A DNA stretch of 7,612 bases. Source: Myxococcales bacterium. Its GTDB lineage: Bacteria; Myxococcota_A; Polyangia; Polyangiales; Houyiibacteriaceae. Shown here one piece after another: positions 1 to 6,590 of this stretch. The stretch is from the NCBI GenBank assembly GCA_020354595.1, contig CP070650.1:1032987-1040598 (forward strand), in the 5' to 3' direction. Each line of letters opens with the position of its first letter. Position 1 is the stretch's first letter. The notes under the pieces were generated by a model that had not been told where the DNA came from, made no database searches, and saw only the letters and a program-made list of their open reading frames with translations. The position numbers and the translations under genes are program-made.

Positions 1-446
1 AAGAGCGACTCCGCCTGCTGGGGGACGAGCCGCCGGTCACACCGATCATCATCGAGCAGAATAGCCAAGAGCTTCAGGTCTTCAACGGAGACTTTGCCAT
101 GCTGGTCGATGGCGAAATGCCCGTCGCCGTGGTGCAAAGCGAGTCCGAGGGGCCTCGCGAGATCGCCGAATCGCGCCTTCCCCGTTACTCCGAGGCGTAC
201 GCGCTCAGTGTGCACAAAGCGCAAGGCTCGGAGTTCGACGAGGTGTTGATCATCTTGCCCGAAGAAGACGCACCACTACTCACCCGCGAGCTCCTCTACA
301 CGGCGGTCAGCCGCGCTCGGAAGCGGGTACGGATCGTCGGACCCAAAGAGGTCGTGAAAGCCGCGCTTGCGCGCCGTGCCCGCAGGGACTCGGGCTTGGT
401 GGACGCGATCGCCGATGTAGAACATATGTCAACGCGAGGAGAGTGA
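1..446 (+). CDS. recD: RecD (exodeoxyribonuclease V alpha subunit), C-terminal part
   Basis: This is a 5'-truncated gene; the frame is read from base 3 and ends at TGA 444-446, giving about 147 codons. RecD is the 5'-3' helicase subunit of the RecBCD repair nuclease, acting on double-strand breaks in the cytoplasm. The visible part is the last superfamily 1B helicase region: FNGD near the start, then the motif V block SVHKAQGSEFDEV (about bases 205-245), then the motif VI block ELLYTAVSRARKRVRI (about bases 289-340), ending in an RRARRDSGL tail like that of known RecD proteins. These blocks match RecD in order and spacing; RecD2-type helicases are the main alternative and cannot be excluded without the N-terminus. 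Its stop overlaps the start of the next gene by one base. recB and recC are not in the window and could lie upstream. Confidence 0.9.
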   Translation, partial: ERLRLLGDEPPVTPIIIEQNSQELQVFNGDFAMLVDGEMPVAVVQSESEGPREIAESRLPRYSEAYALSVHKAQGSEFDEVLIILPEEDAPLLTRELLYTAVSRARKRVRIVGPKEVVKAALARRARRDSGLVDAIADVEHMSTRGE

Positions 447-2068
447 TGGGGGAGTACGACTACATCGTGGTGGGGTCCGGCTCTGCGGGTGGGATCGTTG
501 CCAGCAGGCTTTCGGAAGACCCGAGCGTCAGCGTGCTTCTTCTAGAAGCCGGCGGCAGCGATCGAACGGCTCTAGTCCGAAAGCCCGGAATGGTCGGCGT
601 GGTCCACCAGGTCAAACAGCTGAAGAAGAAGTTTGATTGGGGCTTCAGGACGGTCCCGCAAGCTCACATGAACAACAGGCGAGTCCCGTACACCCGAGGC
701 AAGGTGATCGGCGGTTCCAGCTCGATCAACGGAATGATCTACATACGGGGAAACAAACAGAACTACGACGACTGGGCGGCAAGTGGTTGCGAGGGCTGGA
801 GCTACGAGGAGGTGCTTCCCTTCTTCAAGAAGCTCGAGAGCCATGAGGACGGGGAAACGCGCTACCACGGAGCCTCCGGGCCCGTCCGAGTCACGCGGCA
901 TCCATCGGATCAGATCAGCCCGGTCTCGAACGCATTCGTGGAAGCCGCATCCGAGGTCTGCGGCATCCCCATTGGCGACGACTTCAACGCCGAGAACCAG
1001 AACTGCGCGAGCATTTTTCAGATGTCGGCAGGAAACGGTCTTCGTAGCGCCGTTGGCGAGTGCTACGTGCAGCCAGCTCTAGATCGCCCGAACTTCCGAG
1101 TCGAAATGCGGGCCCTGGCACACCGGGTCGTGATCGAGAATGGGCGCGCGACCGGCGTCGAGTATCGCCAGCCCAATGGCGTGCACACCGCTCGTGCGAC
1201 GCGTGAGGTGATCGTGGCCGGCGGCGCGATCGGCTCACCGCAAATCCTGATGCTATCCGGCGTCGGACCCGCCGATCATCTCCGCGCCCACGGGATCGAC
1301 GTCCAGCTAGACTTACCGGGCGTCGGAAAGAACCTGCACGACCACCTCTTCGTCCCCATCACCTATCGGTCCCCGACCTCGCTTCACCGCGGCACCGCCC
1401 TGCACTTCTTGGGCGGGATGATCCAGGAGTATCTCGTGGGCGGAGGATGGTTCGGCCGGACGACCTTCGAGGCGGGGGCATTCATCAAGAGCTTCAATGG
1501 CGCGCGCATTCCGGACGTACAGCTTCACACGATGCCCTGGGGCTACTTCACACCAAACCAAGACGGTCCGGAGAGACCAGACCTCGACACAGGTCACTGC
1601 CTGACGATTCTCGTCACGTTGATCTATCCGGAGAGTCGAGGTGAGCTCCTGCTCACGTCCGACGACCCAGCCCAAGAACCGCACATCGATCCGGCTTTCC
1701 TGAAAGAGCCAGGCGACATGCAGTTGATGATTCGCGCGATTCGCAAAACCCGAGAGATCTGTGCGCACCCGATCATGGCGGAGCACCTGCGCGAGGAGCT
1801 CAGCCCGGGCGCACAGAGCGCGTCCGAAGAACAGCTCGTCGAGGAGATCAAGCTACGCGGATGCACGGGGTATCACCCCGTCGGCACGTGTAAGATGGGC
1901 GTCGACGACATGGCGGTCGTCGATCCAGAGCTGAAGGTGCGCGGTATTGATGGACTACGTGTAACGGATGCGTCGATCATGCCGTCGGTCCCCGGTGGTA
2001 ACACCAATGCCCCCAGCATGATGGTCGGCGAGCGGGCGGCCGCGTTGATCGTCGAGAGTGCGGGTTAG
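446..2068 (+). CDS. GMC family FAD-dependent oxidoreductase (choline/alcohol dehydrogenase-like)
   Basis: The 540-residue product has the usual length for bacterial GMC enzymes, cytosolic or membrane-associated flavoproteins that oxidise alcohols to aldehydes. Seen in the sequence: an N-terminal FAD dinucleotide fold with GSGSAG at residues 10-15 and the ribose-binding acid E34; GMC signature 1 around residues 84-107 (RGKVIGGSSSING core); signature 2 at 260-275 (GAIGSPQILMLSGVGP); GKNLHDH at 294-300; and the C-terminal active site with H477 in GYHPVGTCKMG and N521 in GGNTNAP. All catalytic elements are present, so it should be active. The substrate is not readable from the sequence; BetA-like choline dehydrogenase is one option but general alcohol dehydrogenases look the same. 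ATG 446 is preferred over GTG 443 because GAGGAG at 436-441 leaves almost no spacing to the GTG. No signal peptide is visible. Confidence 0.95.
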   Translation: MGEYDYIVVGSGSAGGIVASRLSEDPSVSVLLLEAGGSDRTALVRKPGMVGVVHQVKQLKKKFDWGFRTVPQAHMNNRRVPYTRGKVIGGSSSINGMIYIRGNKQNYDDWAASGCEGWSYEEVLPFFKKLESHEDGETRYHGASGPVRVTRHPSDQISPVSNAFVEAASEVCGIPIGDDFNAENQNCASIFQMSAGNGLRSAVGECYVQPALDRPNFRVEMRALAHRVVIENGRATGVEYRQPNGVHTARATREVIVAGGAIGSPQILMLSGVGPADHLRAHGIDVQLDLPGVGKNLHDHLFVPITYRSPTSLHRGTALHFLGGMIQEYLVGGGWFGRTTFEAGAFIKSFNGARIPDVQLHTMPWGYFTPNQDGPERPDLDTGHCLTILVTLIYPESRGELLLTSDDPAQEPHIDPAFLKEPGDMQLMIRAIRKTREICAHPIMAEHLREELSPGAQSASEEQLVEEIKLRGCTGYHPVGTCKMGVDDMAVVDPELKVRGIDGLRVTDASIMPSVPGGNTNAPSMMVGERAAALIVESAG

Positions 2069-2247
2069 GCAGCCTGAGGCGGCCACTGGCGGCGAATCTT
2101 CTGGGCAACCTTCGCAGCCACTTCTTCGTCGATCGGCTGCGTCGGGTCCGCGCCCAACTGCTTGAGGATCACTTTGCAGTGCGCGGGGTTCCAATTGAGA
2201 AGCTTCGCCAGCTCTCGGAGGTTATAGGTCTGCATCGTCGCTTCCAT
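2065..2247 (-). CDS. Small HTH / IF2_N-like putative nucleic-acid-binding protein
   Basis: This 60-residue protein starts at ATG 2247 behind a good Shine-Dalgarno (AAAGGAAG on the minus strand, about 6 bases before the start). A second Met at residue 5 lacks this support. Residues 8-25 (YNLRELAKLLN...) read as a short helix-turn-helix, followed by LKQLGADP and a final helix, IDEEVAAKVAQKIRR. This order resembles the IF2_N helical domain of translation initiation factor 2 and MerR-like winged helices. That similarity is my pattern recognition, not a search result. The protein is hydrophilic, with no signal or membrane segment. The function is unknown; nucleic-acid binding is an inference. It lies 58 bases beyond the DUF2007 gene on the same strand with its own candidate promoter, and its TAA stop (2065-2067) overlaps the TAG of the convergent GMC gene. 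Confidence 0.75.
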   Translation of the reverse strand: MEATMQTYNLRELAKLLNWNPAHCKVILKQLGADPTQPIDEEVAAKVAQKIRRQWPPQAA

Positions 2248-2258
2248 CGTGCGCTTCC

Positions 2259-2273
2259 TTTACTAACCGTAAA
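2259..2273. repeat. Short inverted repeat at the predicted transcription start of the small HTH gene
   Basis: The perfect 5-base arms TTTAC (2259-2263) and GTAAA (2269-2273) flank a 5-base spacer, immediately downstream of the -10 box and just before the Shine-Dalgarno of the small HTH gene. The core TTTACTAA recurs in reverse orientation at 2317-2324, upstream of the same promoter. It could be an autoregulatory operator, but the arms are short and A/T-rich, so chance is a real alternative. Confidence 0.3.
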
Positions 2274-2302
2274 TTTATAGCGCAAAATGGAACGGGATCC
2301 AA
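2274..2302 (-). promoter_or_regulatory. Candidate sigma-70 promoter for the 60-residue HTH gene
   Basis: On the minus strand, a -35 box TTGGAT (2302-2297, 4 of 6 matches) is followed by a 17-base spacer and a -10 box TATAAA (2279-2274, 5 of 6 matches). Transcription would begin near 2267, leaving about 20 bases of leader that include the AAAGGAAG ribosome-binding site. The promoter lies directly after the stop codon of the DUF2007 gene, so the small gene could be expressed both by read-through from the lemA operon and on its own. Confidence 0.5.
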
Positions 2303-2305
2303 CAC

Positions 2306-2662
2306 TTATTTGGCATTTAGTAAATAAGCTGTGACTCCCAACAAACCCAGCAATATCAAGGTGATGACTAGCCATCCGGGGCCTCGGACCCCGGGCGAGG
2401 GGGCGGAGTCGGGGGGAGGCGCCACCGGGGGGCCTTCGACGGGCTGGGCCGCGAGGAACTCCTCGATGATCGTCGTGGCCTTCTCGACCTGATCGAGCTC
2501 GACACGAATCTCGGTGCCGTGACGCAAACGATCGGTAATGCCGGGATACGCGGTGTCACGGTGGTTGACCAGGACGGCGGCGATTCCGGAGGATTCGAGA
2601 GCCTCCTGGAGGGCCAGGGCCTGAACCTCGTCGTCCGTCTCGTAAACGTTTCGTGTCTCCAT
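2306..2662 (-). CDS. DUF2007-like protein with C-terminal membrane anchor
   Basis: This 118-residue protein has an N-terminal domain at about residues 2-70 with the layout of the DUF2007 'putative signal transducing protein' family. It contains VYET-DDEVQALALQEALESSGI, a central AVLVNH strand and a TEIRVELDQVEKATTIIEEF closing segment, giving a small alpha/beta ferredoxin-like fold. A Pro-rich linker (about 72-95) leads to a single hydrophobic helix at about 96-115 with only a few residues after it, as in a tail-anchored protein whose domain faces the cytoplasm. ATG 2662 is chosen because GAGGT (2673-2669, minus strand) sits 6 bases before it and the domain begins at once; a longer reading frame to 2758 runs through the end of the peptidase gene and adds no conserved sequence. 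Only 4 bases separate it from the peptidase stop, so co-translation is likely. The biochemical role of DUF2007 proteins is not established. Confidence 0.85.
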   Translation of the reverse strand: METRNVYETDDEVQALALQEALESSGIAAVLVNHRDTAYPGITDRLRHGTEIRVELDQVEKATTIIEEFLAAQPVEGPPVAPPPDSAPSPGVRGPGWLVITLILLGLLGVTAYLLNAK

Positions 2663-2666
2663 GCTG

Positions 2667-4619
2667 CTACCTCGATTGCACAAAAGGGGGCACGGGACAA
2701 TCGAGACCGTCCCCAATCGCTCGGATGAGCTCGGCCTCCCGATCCGTGATGTTGTCATCCGCCATCACCGTCGCAGCACAAGCCAGCATGATGTCTCTCT
2801 TGAGGGCGGGCATTGCGGCGTCGTAGCGGCCGAGGGCTTCGTCGACGGCCGACAGTGTGCACTGGGACGACGGTAGAATGCGAGCATCCGAGCCTTTTAG
2901 CTGGAGCGTCTGTGCACCGTGGCGGAACGCGCGGATGGCCTCGTCTTCTGAGCGGCTGCCGACACGAGCGAGGGTCGACAGCAGCATGCGCGCATCCGGC
3001 ACGAGCTTCTTCAGGGATCGAAAACGGACGGGCGTCGGTCCGATGCCCTCGAAGTAGCGGGCGAGATGGCGTTGAATCATCCGGCTCAGAGTGTACTCGA
3101 AGAGATCGATCCGGCGATCGCTCTTCATCAACCCGTCGACTGAGCTCCGGAAGCGCTGGTACTCGGCAACCGATAAGCCCCGGAGGGTCGGTATCATCAT
3201 ATCGATGAGCGCGATCTTCTGCGCGGACTGGAGGTCTCCGGCCTCGGAGTGAAAGCGGAGCGCGAGGTCGGCAGTTTGGGCGTCTGTGAGCTCGGAAAGC
3301 CCGACGATCTCGGTGCCGCGAAGGACCTCGTCTTGAGCGAGCAGGAGACCAAACACCATCGCCTGGGCCATCGGCGCCTGATGCACCGCGTGTCGCCACG
3401 TTTCGGGAAGCGCTGCGTGCAGCGAACGCGCGAACGCCACCTGCTCGGGGCGCGGGCTTCCGATGTGCTGGATCGCTTCGCTCACCGCCTCTTCGGTGGG
3501 AGCCTCAGCAAACGCCATCGCGTCGTCGGGAGGCGCATCGGGCGGCGTGCTCATCCCATCCGCAATTTGAGGAAGCTCGACCTCGGGATACTCGCCATCC
3601 CAAAATGGCTCGAGCTTGCGAATACGATCGCCGAGCGGCGGATGCGTCCGGAAAAGCCCGGTGAACAAACGCAGACGGCGAATCGCCTCTGAAAAGAAGA
3701 TGTGGCTGGCCTCGTCGGCTTTTGGCGTCTGCAGATACGAGCTTGGCGCGGAGCCGCCGATCTTCTTGAGCGCGCCGACGAGGCCGTCCGTATCTCGCGT
3801 GAACTGAACTGCGGACGCGTCGGCGAGGAGCTCGCGCTGCCGGGAGATCCCGCTCTGCAGCATGCGGCCGAAGAACACACCGATGGAACCGATGACGAGA
3901 AGACCCAGGCCGACGAGCGCAATACCTCCGCCTTCCTTCTTGCTGCTGGTGCTCGACCCGCGAATCAAGAAGCGTCCGATGAGCGCCAGGAGGAAAATGC
4001 CGTGCAGGAGGCCAATCGCGCGAAGGTTGATGCGGGAGTCTCCGTTGAGGATGTGGCTGAACTCGTGCGCGATCACGCCTTGCAGCTCTTGACGCCGAAG
4101 GAACTGGAGCGTGCCATGCGTCACGCCGACGACCGCGTCACTCGATGTCTTGCCCGCAGCAAAGGCATTGATGCCTTGCTCTCGGTCGAGCACGTAGACA
4201 TCGGGAGTGGGGACACCGGAAGCGATCGCCATCTCCTCGACGACGTTGAGCAAGCGTCGCTCCTCCAGCTTGGTCGAGTCCGGGTCGACTTTGCGCCCCC
4301 CGAGGCTGAGCGCCACGGCTTCGCCGCCGTCTCGAAGCTGCGCGGTCTTGTAGAGAGACCCGAGGCCTATGACCACCGCAGTGCTAACGCACGCAAAGAG
4401 GAATACGCTCGGGTTCCACAGTGATAGCGACGGACCGGCGACGCCGTCGTATCGGCCGACGATGTAGGCGAACCCCTGCGCGTCCTCGGCGACCATCGAG
4501 TAAACGCCCAACGAGAGCAGGTACACCGCCGCCGTAATGCCCACGACCGCGAGCGCGAAGAAGGCCGCGAGGCGCACGGTGCGCCTACGCGCCTGGGCCT
4601 GCTCCTCGAAGAAGTCCAT
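2667..4619 (-). CDS. M48 family membrane zinc metallopeptidase with long C-terminal extension
   Basis: The 650-residue product is an HtpX/Ste24-type peptidase of the inner membrane, expected to cleave membrane or misfolded envelope proteins. Hydrophobic helices are visible at about 14-38, 71-89, 201-219 and 232-251. The zinc motif HEFSH is at 185-189 and the third ligand is E263 in RQRELLADASA. The family's closing motifs SHIFFSEA (about 305-312) and RTHPPLGDRIRKLEP (about 324-338) are intact. HtpX itself is about 290 residues; here a Pro/Asp-rich linker (about 345-375) leads to some 270 further, mainly helical residues. Two blocks of that region, around 468-520 and 605-645 (ATVMADDNITDREAELIRAIGDGL), resemble TerB-type helical repeats; this resemblance is inferred by eye. 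The start lies 3 bases after the lemA stop with no clear Shine-Dalgarno, suggesting coupling to lemA translation. LemA and M48 genes are commonly adjacent. Confidence 0.93.
   Translation of the reverse strand: MDFFEEQAQARRRTVRLAAFFALAVVGITAAVYLLSLGVYSMVAEDAQGFAYIVGRYDGVAGPSLSLWNPSVFLFACVSTAVVIGLGSLYKTAQLRDGGEAVALSLGGRKVDPDSTKLEERRLLNVVEEMAIASGVPTPDVYVLDREQGINAFAAGKTSSDAVVGVTHGTLQFLRRQELQGVIAHEFSHILNGDSRINLRAIGLLHGIFLLALIGRFLIRGSSTSSKKEGGGIALVGLGLLVIGSIGVFFGRMLQSGISRQRELLADASAVQFTRDTDGLVGALKKIGGSAPSSYLQTPKADEASHIFFSEAIRRLRLFTGLFRTHPPLGDRIRKLEPFWDGEYPEVELPQIADGMSTPPDAPPDDAMAFAEAPTEEAVSEAIQHIGSPRPEQVAFARSLHAALPETWRHAVHQAPMAQAMVFGLLLAQDEVLRGTEIVGLSELTDAQTADLALRFHSEAGDLQSAQKIALIDMMIPTLRGLSVAEYQRFRSSVDGLMKSDRRIDLFEYTLSRMIQRHLARYFEGIGPTPVRFRSLKKLVPDARMLLSTLARVGSRSEDEAIRAFRHGAQTLQLKGSDARILPSSQCTLSAVDEALGRYDAAMPALKRDIMLACAATVMADDNITDREAELIRAIGDGLDCPVPPFVQSR
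2669..2673 (-). promoter_or_regulatory. Ribosome-binding site fixing the DUF2007 gene start
   Basis: GAGGT on the minus strand lies 6 bases before ATG 2662 and shares base 2669 with the TAG stop of the M48 peptidase gene. It supports the short form of the DUF2007 protein and suggests translational coupling to the peptidase. Confidence 0.65.
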
Positions 4620-4622
4620 GAC

Positions 4623-5210
4623 TCAGAACTGGACTTTGACGGGCTCGCGCTGCGCCTCGTCTTCGACCTCGAAGAACTCGGCACGCTGGAACCCAAACAT
4701 ACCGGCGACGATGTTCGATGGCACCATCTCGCACTTGTTGTTGTAGCGCATCACGGCGTCGTTGTAGGCCTGGCGCGCAAACGCGATTTTGTTCTCGGTG
4801 CTAGAGAGCTCCTCCGAGAGCTGCATCATGTTCTGATTGGACTTCAGGTCGGGGTACGCCTCCGAGAGGGCGAAAAACCGACCGAGGACGCCACTCAGCC
4901 CGACCTCGGCGCGAGAAAGGCTCTTCATCGCTTGCGCATCGCCGGGATCGGCGGCGGCACGCTCGCGCGCGCCCTCGGCCGAGTTGCGTGCGGCGATGAC
5001 GGCCTCGAGAGTGTCGCGCTCATGTGCGAGGAACGCCTTCGCCGTCTCGACGAGATTGGGAATCAGGTCGTGGCGACGCTTGAGCTGAACGTCGATCTGA
5101 GCGAACGCGTTTTTGAAACGGTTCCGGAGATTGACGAGCCCGTTATACATGCTCGCAAACCAGGCGATCAGTGCGCCCACGAACAACAGCAAACCGATCA
5201 GCCACCCCAT
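4623..5210 (-). CDS. lemA: LemA family membrane protein
   Basis: The 195-residue product is a typical full-length LemA protein. A single N-terminal hydrophobic helix (about residues 3-20) is followed by a long helical-bundle domain. Family hallmarks seen are YNGLVNLRNRFKNAFAQIDV (22-41), RRHDLIPNLVETAKAFLAHE (45-64), AYPDLKSN (118-125), a long helix LSEELSSTENKIAFARQAYND (131-151), RYNN (155-158) and the PSNIVAGMFGF closing segment (164-174). ATG 5210 has an excellent Shine-Dalgarno (AGGGAGG, 5 bases away) and follows a candidate sigma-70 promoter. LemA proteins have no defined enzymatic activity; repeated adjacency to M48 peptidases suggests a partner or adaptor role in the envelope. It is the first gene of the minus-strand operon. 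Confidence 0.96.
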   Translation of the reverse strand: MGWLIGLLLFVGALIAWFASMYNGLVNLRNRFKNAFAQIDVQLKRRHDLIPNLVETAKAFLAHERDTLEAVIAARNSAEGARERAAADPGDAQAMKSLSRAEVGLSGVLGRFFALSEAYPDLKSNQNMMQLSEELSSTENKIAFARQAYNDAVMRYNNKCEMVPSNIVAGMFGFQRAEFFEVEDEAQREPVKVQF

Positions 5211-5242
5211 CGCGTCCTCCCTTGCCCCAAAAAGACCCTTCC

Positions 5243-5271
5243 AGTGTAAGTGGGTACCCCTATAAACTCAA
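5243..5271 (-). promoter_or_regulatory. Candidate sigma-70 promoter of the lemA operon
   Basis: On the minus strand, a -35 box TTGAGT (5271-5266) and a -10 box TACACT (5248-5243) are separated by exactly 17 bases; each matches 4 of 6 consensus positions. Transcription would start near 5236, giving a leader of about 25 bases that carries the AGGGAGG site of lemA. The spacer contains the 8-base palindrome GGGTACCC (5252-5259) and overlaps the -10 candidate of the opposing dehydrogenase gene. Confidence 0.5.
5261..5266 (+). promoter_or_regulatory. Candidate -10 box (TATAAA) for the short-chain dehydrogenase gene
   Basis: TATAAA lies only 11 bases before ATG 5278. The best -35 partner is weak (TTCCAG at 5239-5244, 16-base spacer, 3 of 6 matches). 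If used, transcription would begin about 4-5 bases before the start codon, giving an essentially leaderless mRNA. This agrees with the absence of any Shine-Dalgarno before ATG 5278. Confidence 0.4.
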
Positions 5272-5277
5272 ATCCGC

Positions 5278-6201
5278 ATGGAATCCGGAAAGACGGTGTT
5301 GATCACGGGCGCCAGCACCGGCATCGGTCTCGCCACTGCACGCGCGTTGTGTGGAACGGGGTACCGAGTCATCCTCACGGCGCGCGAGAGCTCGTTGCCT
5401 CGATTTGCCGCGCACGCCGTCGTCGAGTCTTCGAACGTGCGCATTCGGCCTCTCGACGTGACCAAAGTCGAAGAACGCGAGGCGGTTCTCGCCGAGGCCG
5501 AGCGAGATTGGGGCGGCGTCGACGTCCTGATCAACAACGCCGGCGTGTCGTATCGGGCGGTAGTCGAGCATGTTCTCGAGGAGGAGCGGCTGGCGCAAAT
5601 GAACGTGAACTTCCGCTCGCCGATGGAGATGATTCGACTCGTGTTGCCCGGCATGCGCAAGAAGCGAGCTGGCCGGATCATCACGATCAGCTCCGTAGGT
5701 GGCATGATGGCGATGCCGACGATGGCCGCGTACAGCGCCTCGAAGTTTGCGCTCGAAGGGGCGCACGAGGCGCTTTGGTACGAGGTGCGCCCTTGGGGGA
5801 TTCGCGTGAGCCTAGTGCAGCCGGGCTTCGTCGACTCCGACGGCTTTCAGAAGGTTCGGTACACCGCGCAGAGCGACCGATCCGAGCACGAGCTCGCCGA
5901 GCCCTATCACGAGCACTACGTGAACATGAGCCCGTTCATCGCCAAGCTCATGCGCATGTCGCGGGCCACGCCGGATTCGGTGGCGAAGGTGGTGCTTGAG
6001 ACGATTCGCCGACGCCGGCCTCCGCTACGGGTCCCGGCGACTCTCGACGCGAGAGTGTTTGCCTTCTTGCGTCGGACCCTGCCGCGCAGCACGTACCACT
6101 GGTTGTTGTATCGGATGCTACCGAACGTGCGGACGTGGGGCCCGTCGACGGAGCGAAAGTCCGCGTTGCCGCCACCGATGGGGGACGATAGTCATCAGTA
6201 G
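5278..6201 (+). CDS. Short-chain dehydrogenase/reductase (SDR), classical type
   Basis: The 307-residue product is a cytosolic NAD(P)-dependent oxidoreductase of the classical SDR family, with a C-terminal extension of some 50 residues rich in Arg and Pro. Seen: the cofactor motif TGASTGIG (10-17); R36 after the second strand, which favours NADP(H); D60 in LDVT; NNAG (86-89); N111; and the catalytic set S139, Y152 and K156 in ISS...YSASK, with the family's normal Ser-Tyr spacing. QPGFVDSD (181-188) continues the cofactor site. The substrate cannot be read; retinol/steroid-type or acyl-lipid-modifying SDRs look similar. The start is well fixed: an in-frame TAA lies at 5263-5265, and the Rossmann strand begins five residues in. 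No Shine-Dalgarno precedes it. It is divergent from lemA and monocistronic, since the next gene is convergent. Confidence 0.95.
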   Translation: MESGKTVLITGASTGIGLATARALCGTGYRVILTARESSLPRFAAHAVVESSNVRIRPLDVTKVEEREAVLAEAERDWGGVDVLINNAGVSYRAVVEHVLEEERLAQMNVNFRSPMEMIRLVLPGMRKKRAGRIITISSVGGMMAMPTMAAYSASKFALEGAHEALWYEVRPWGIRVSLVQPGFVDSDGFQKVRYTAQSDRSEHELAEPYHEHYVNMSPFIAKLMRMSRATPDSVAKVVLETIRRRRPPLRVPATLDARVFAFLRRTLPRSTYHWLLYRMLPNVRTWGPSTERKSALPPPMGDDSHQ

Positions 6202-6227
6202 CTACCACCGGGGACACGCTCGCCCTC

Positions 6228-6262
6228 TCTAACCAGAGTGGTTCTGGGTAGTTAGAACCCAC
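6228..6262. terminator. Stem-loop region between convergent genes, possible terminator
   Basis: Two overlapping inverted repeats lie here. One pairs TCTAAC (6228-6233) with GTTAGA (6251-6256), extended inward by CAGA (6234-6237) with TCTG (6243-6246). The other pairs GTGGTTCT (6238-6245) with AGAACC-AC (6254-6262, one bulged C) around an 8-base loop. They cannot form together. The position between the dehydrogenase stop and the XRE stop suits a two-way terminator, but neither side has a T run, so intrinsic termination is doubtful. The rest of the gap (6202-6292) shows nothing else. Confidence 0.35.
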
Positions 6263-6292
6263 ACCGCGAAAACTCGAATATCCCGCAGCGAT

Positions 6293-6556
6293 TCAGGCGG
6301 ACCCGGCTCTGCCAATTGCTTTGCCTACTTCCTTTCGGCCAACCCCCAGAACCAATAGTGAGCGGATCAATAGGTCGATCGAAACGCTCGGATCTCCCGC
6401 CTCCATCTTGGCGACGCGAGACTGACTGGAGCCAAGAAGCGTCGCCACTCCGCTCTGCGTGTAACCCAAACGCTGCCTTTGGTTCAGTAGCAGAGACGCA
6501 AGGGAGAAGCGCAGCTCGGCGAGCTCTACCTCTTCGTGGCTCAGTCCAATTTTCAT
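6293..6556 (-). CDS. XRE-family HTH transcriptional regulator
   Basis: This 87-residue protein carries a Cro/C1-type helix-turn-helix at about residues 20-72. The segment RQRLGYTQSGVATLLGSSQS leads into the recognition helix SRVAKMEAGDPSVS, followed by a leucine-rich helix DLLIRSLLVLG. There is no ligand-binding or enzymatic domain. Such small proteins serve as local repressors or as antitoxins. No toxin-like partner is adjacent on either side, so the repressor role is favoured. ATG 6556 is chosen because the preceding in-frame sequence up to 6787 is not domain-like and would run through a perfect palindrome; the Shine-Dalgarno is poor (GAGAG about 10 bases upstream). The gene diverges from the Tad pilus operon and shares an upstream region of 141 bases with it. 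Confidence 0.85.
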   Translation of the reverse strand: MKIGLSHEEVELAELRFSLASLLLNQRQRLGYTQSGVATLLGSSQSRVAKMEAGDPSVSIDLLIRSLLVLGVGRKEVGKAIGRAGSA

Positions 6557-6590
6557 GCGAATGCGTCTCTCGAGCCTGGCTGAAAATTCT

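Noticed and set aside
425..432. TATGTCAA near the recD end, matching one arm of the XRE palindrome
   Set aside because: It is a single 8-base half-site inside coding sequence, without an inverted partner; best explained by chance.
3702..4424. Long open frame (240 codons) on the plus strand opposite the M48 peptidase gene
   Set aside because: It is antisense to the peptidase's catalytic domain, has no recognisable motifs and is rich in charged residues typical of GC-rich shadow frames.
5250..5999. 249-codon plus-strand frame overlapping the SDR gene
   Set aside because: It is out of frame with the complete SDR motifs, and its product is an Arg/His-rich low-complexity shadow.
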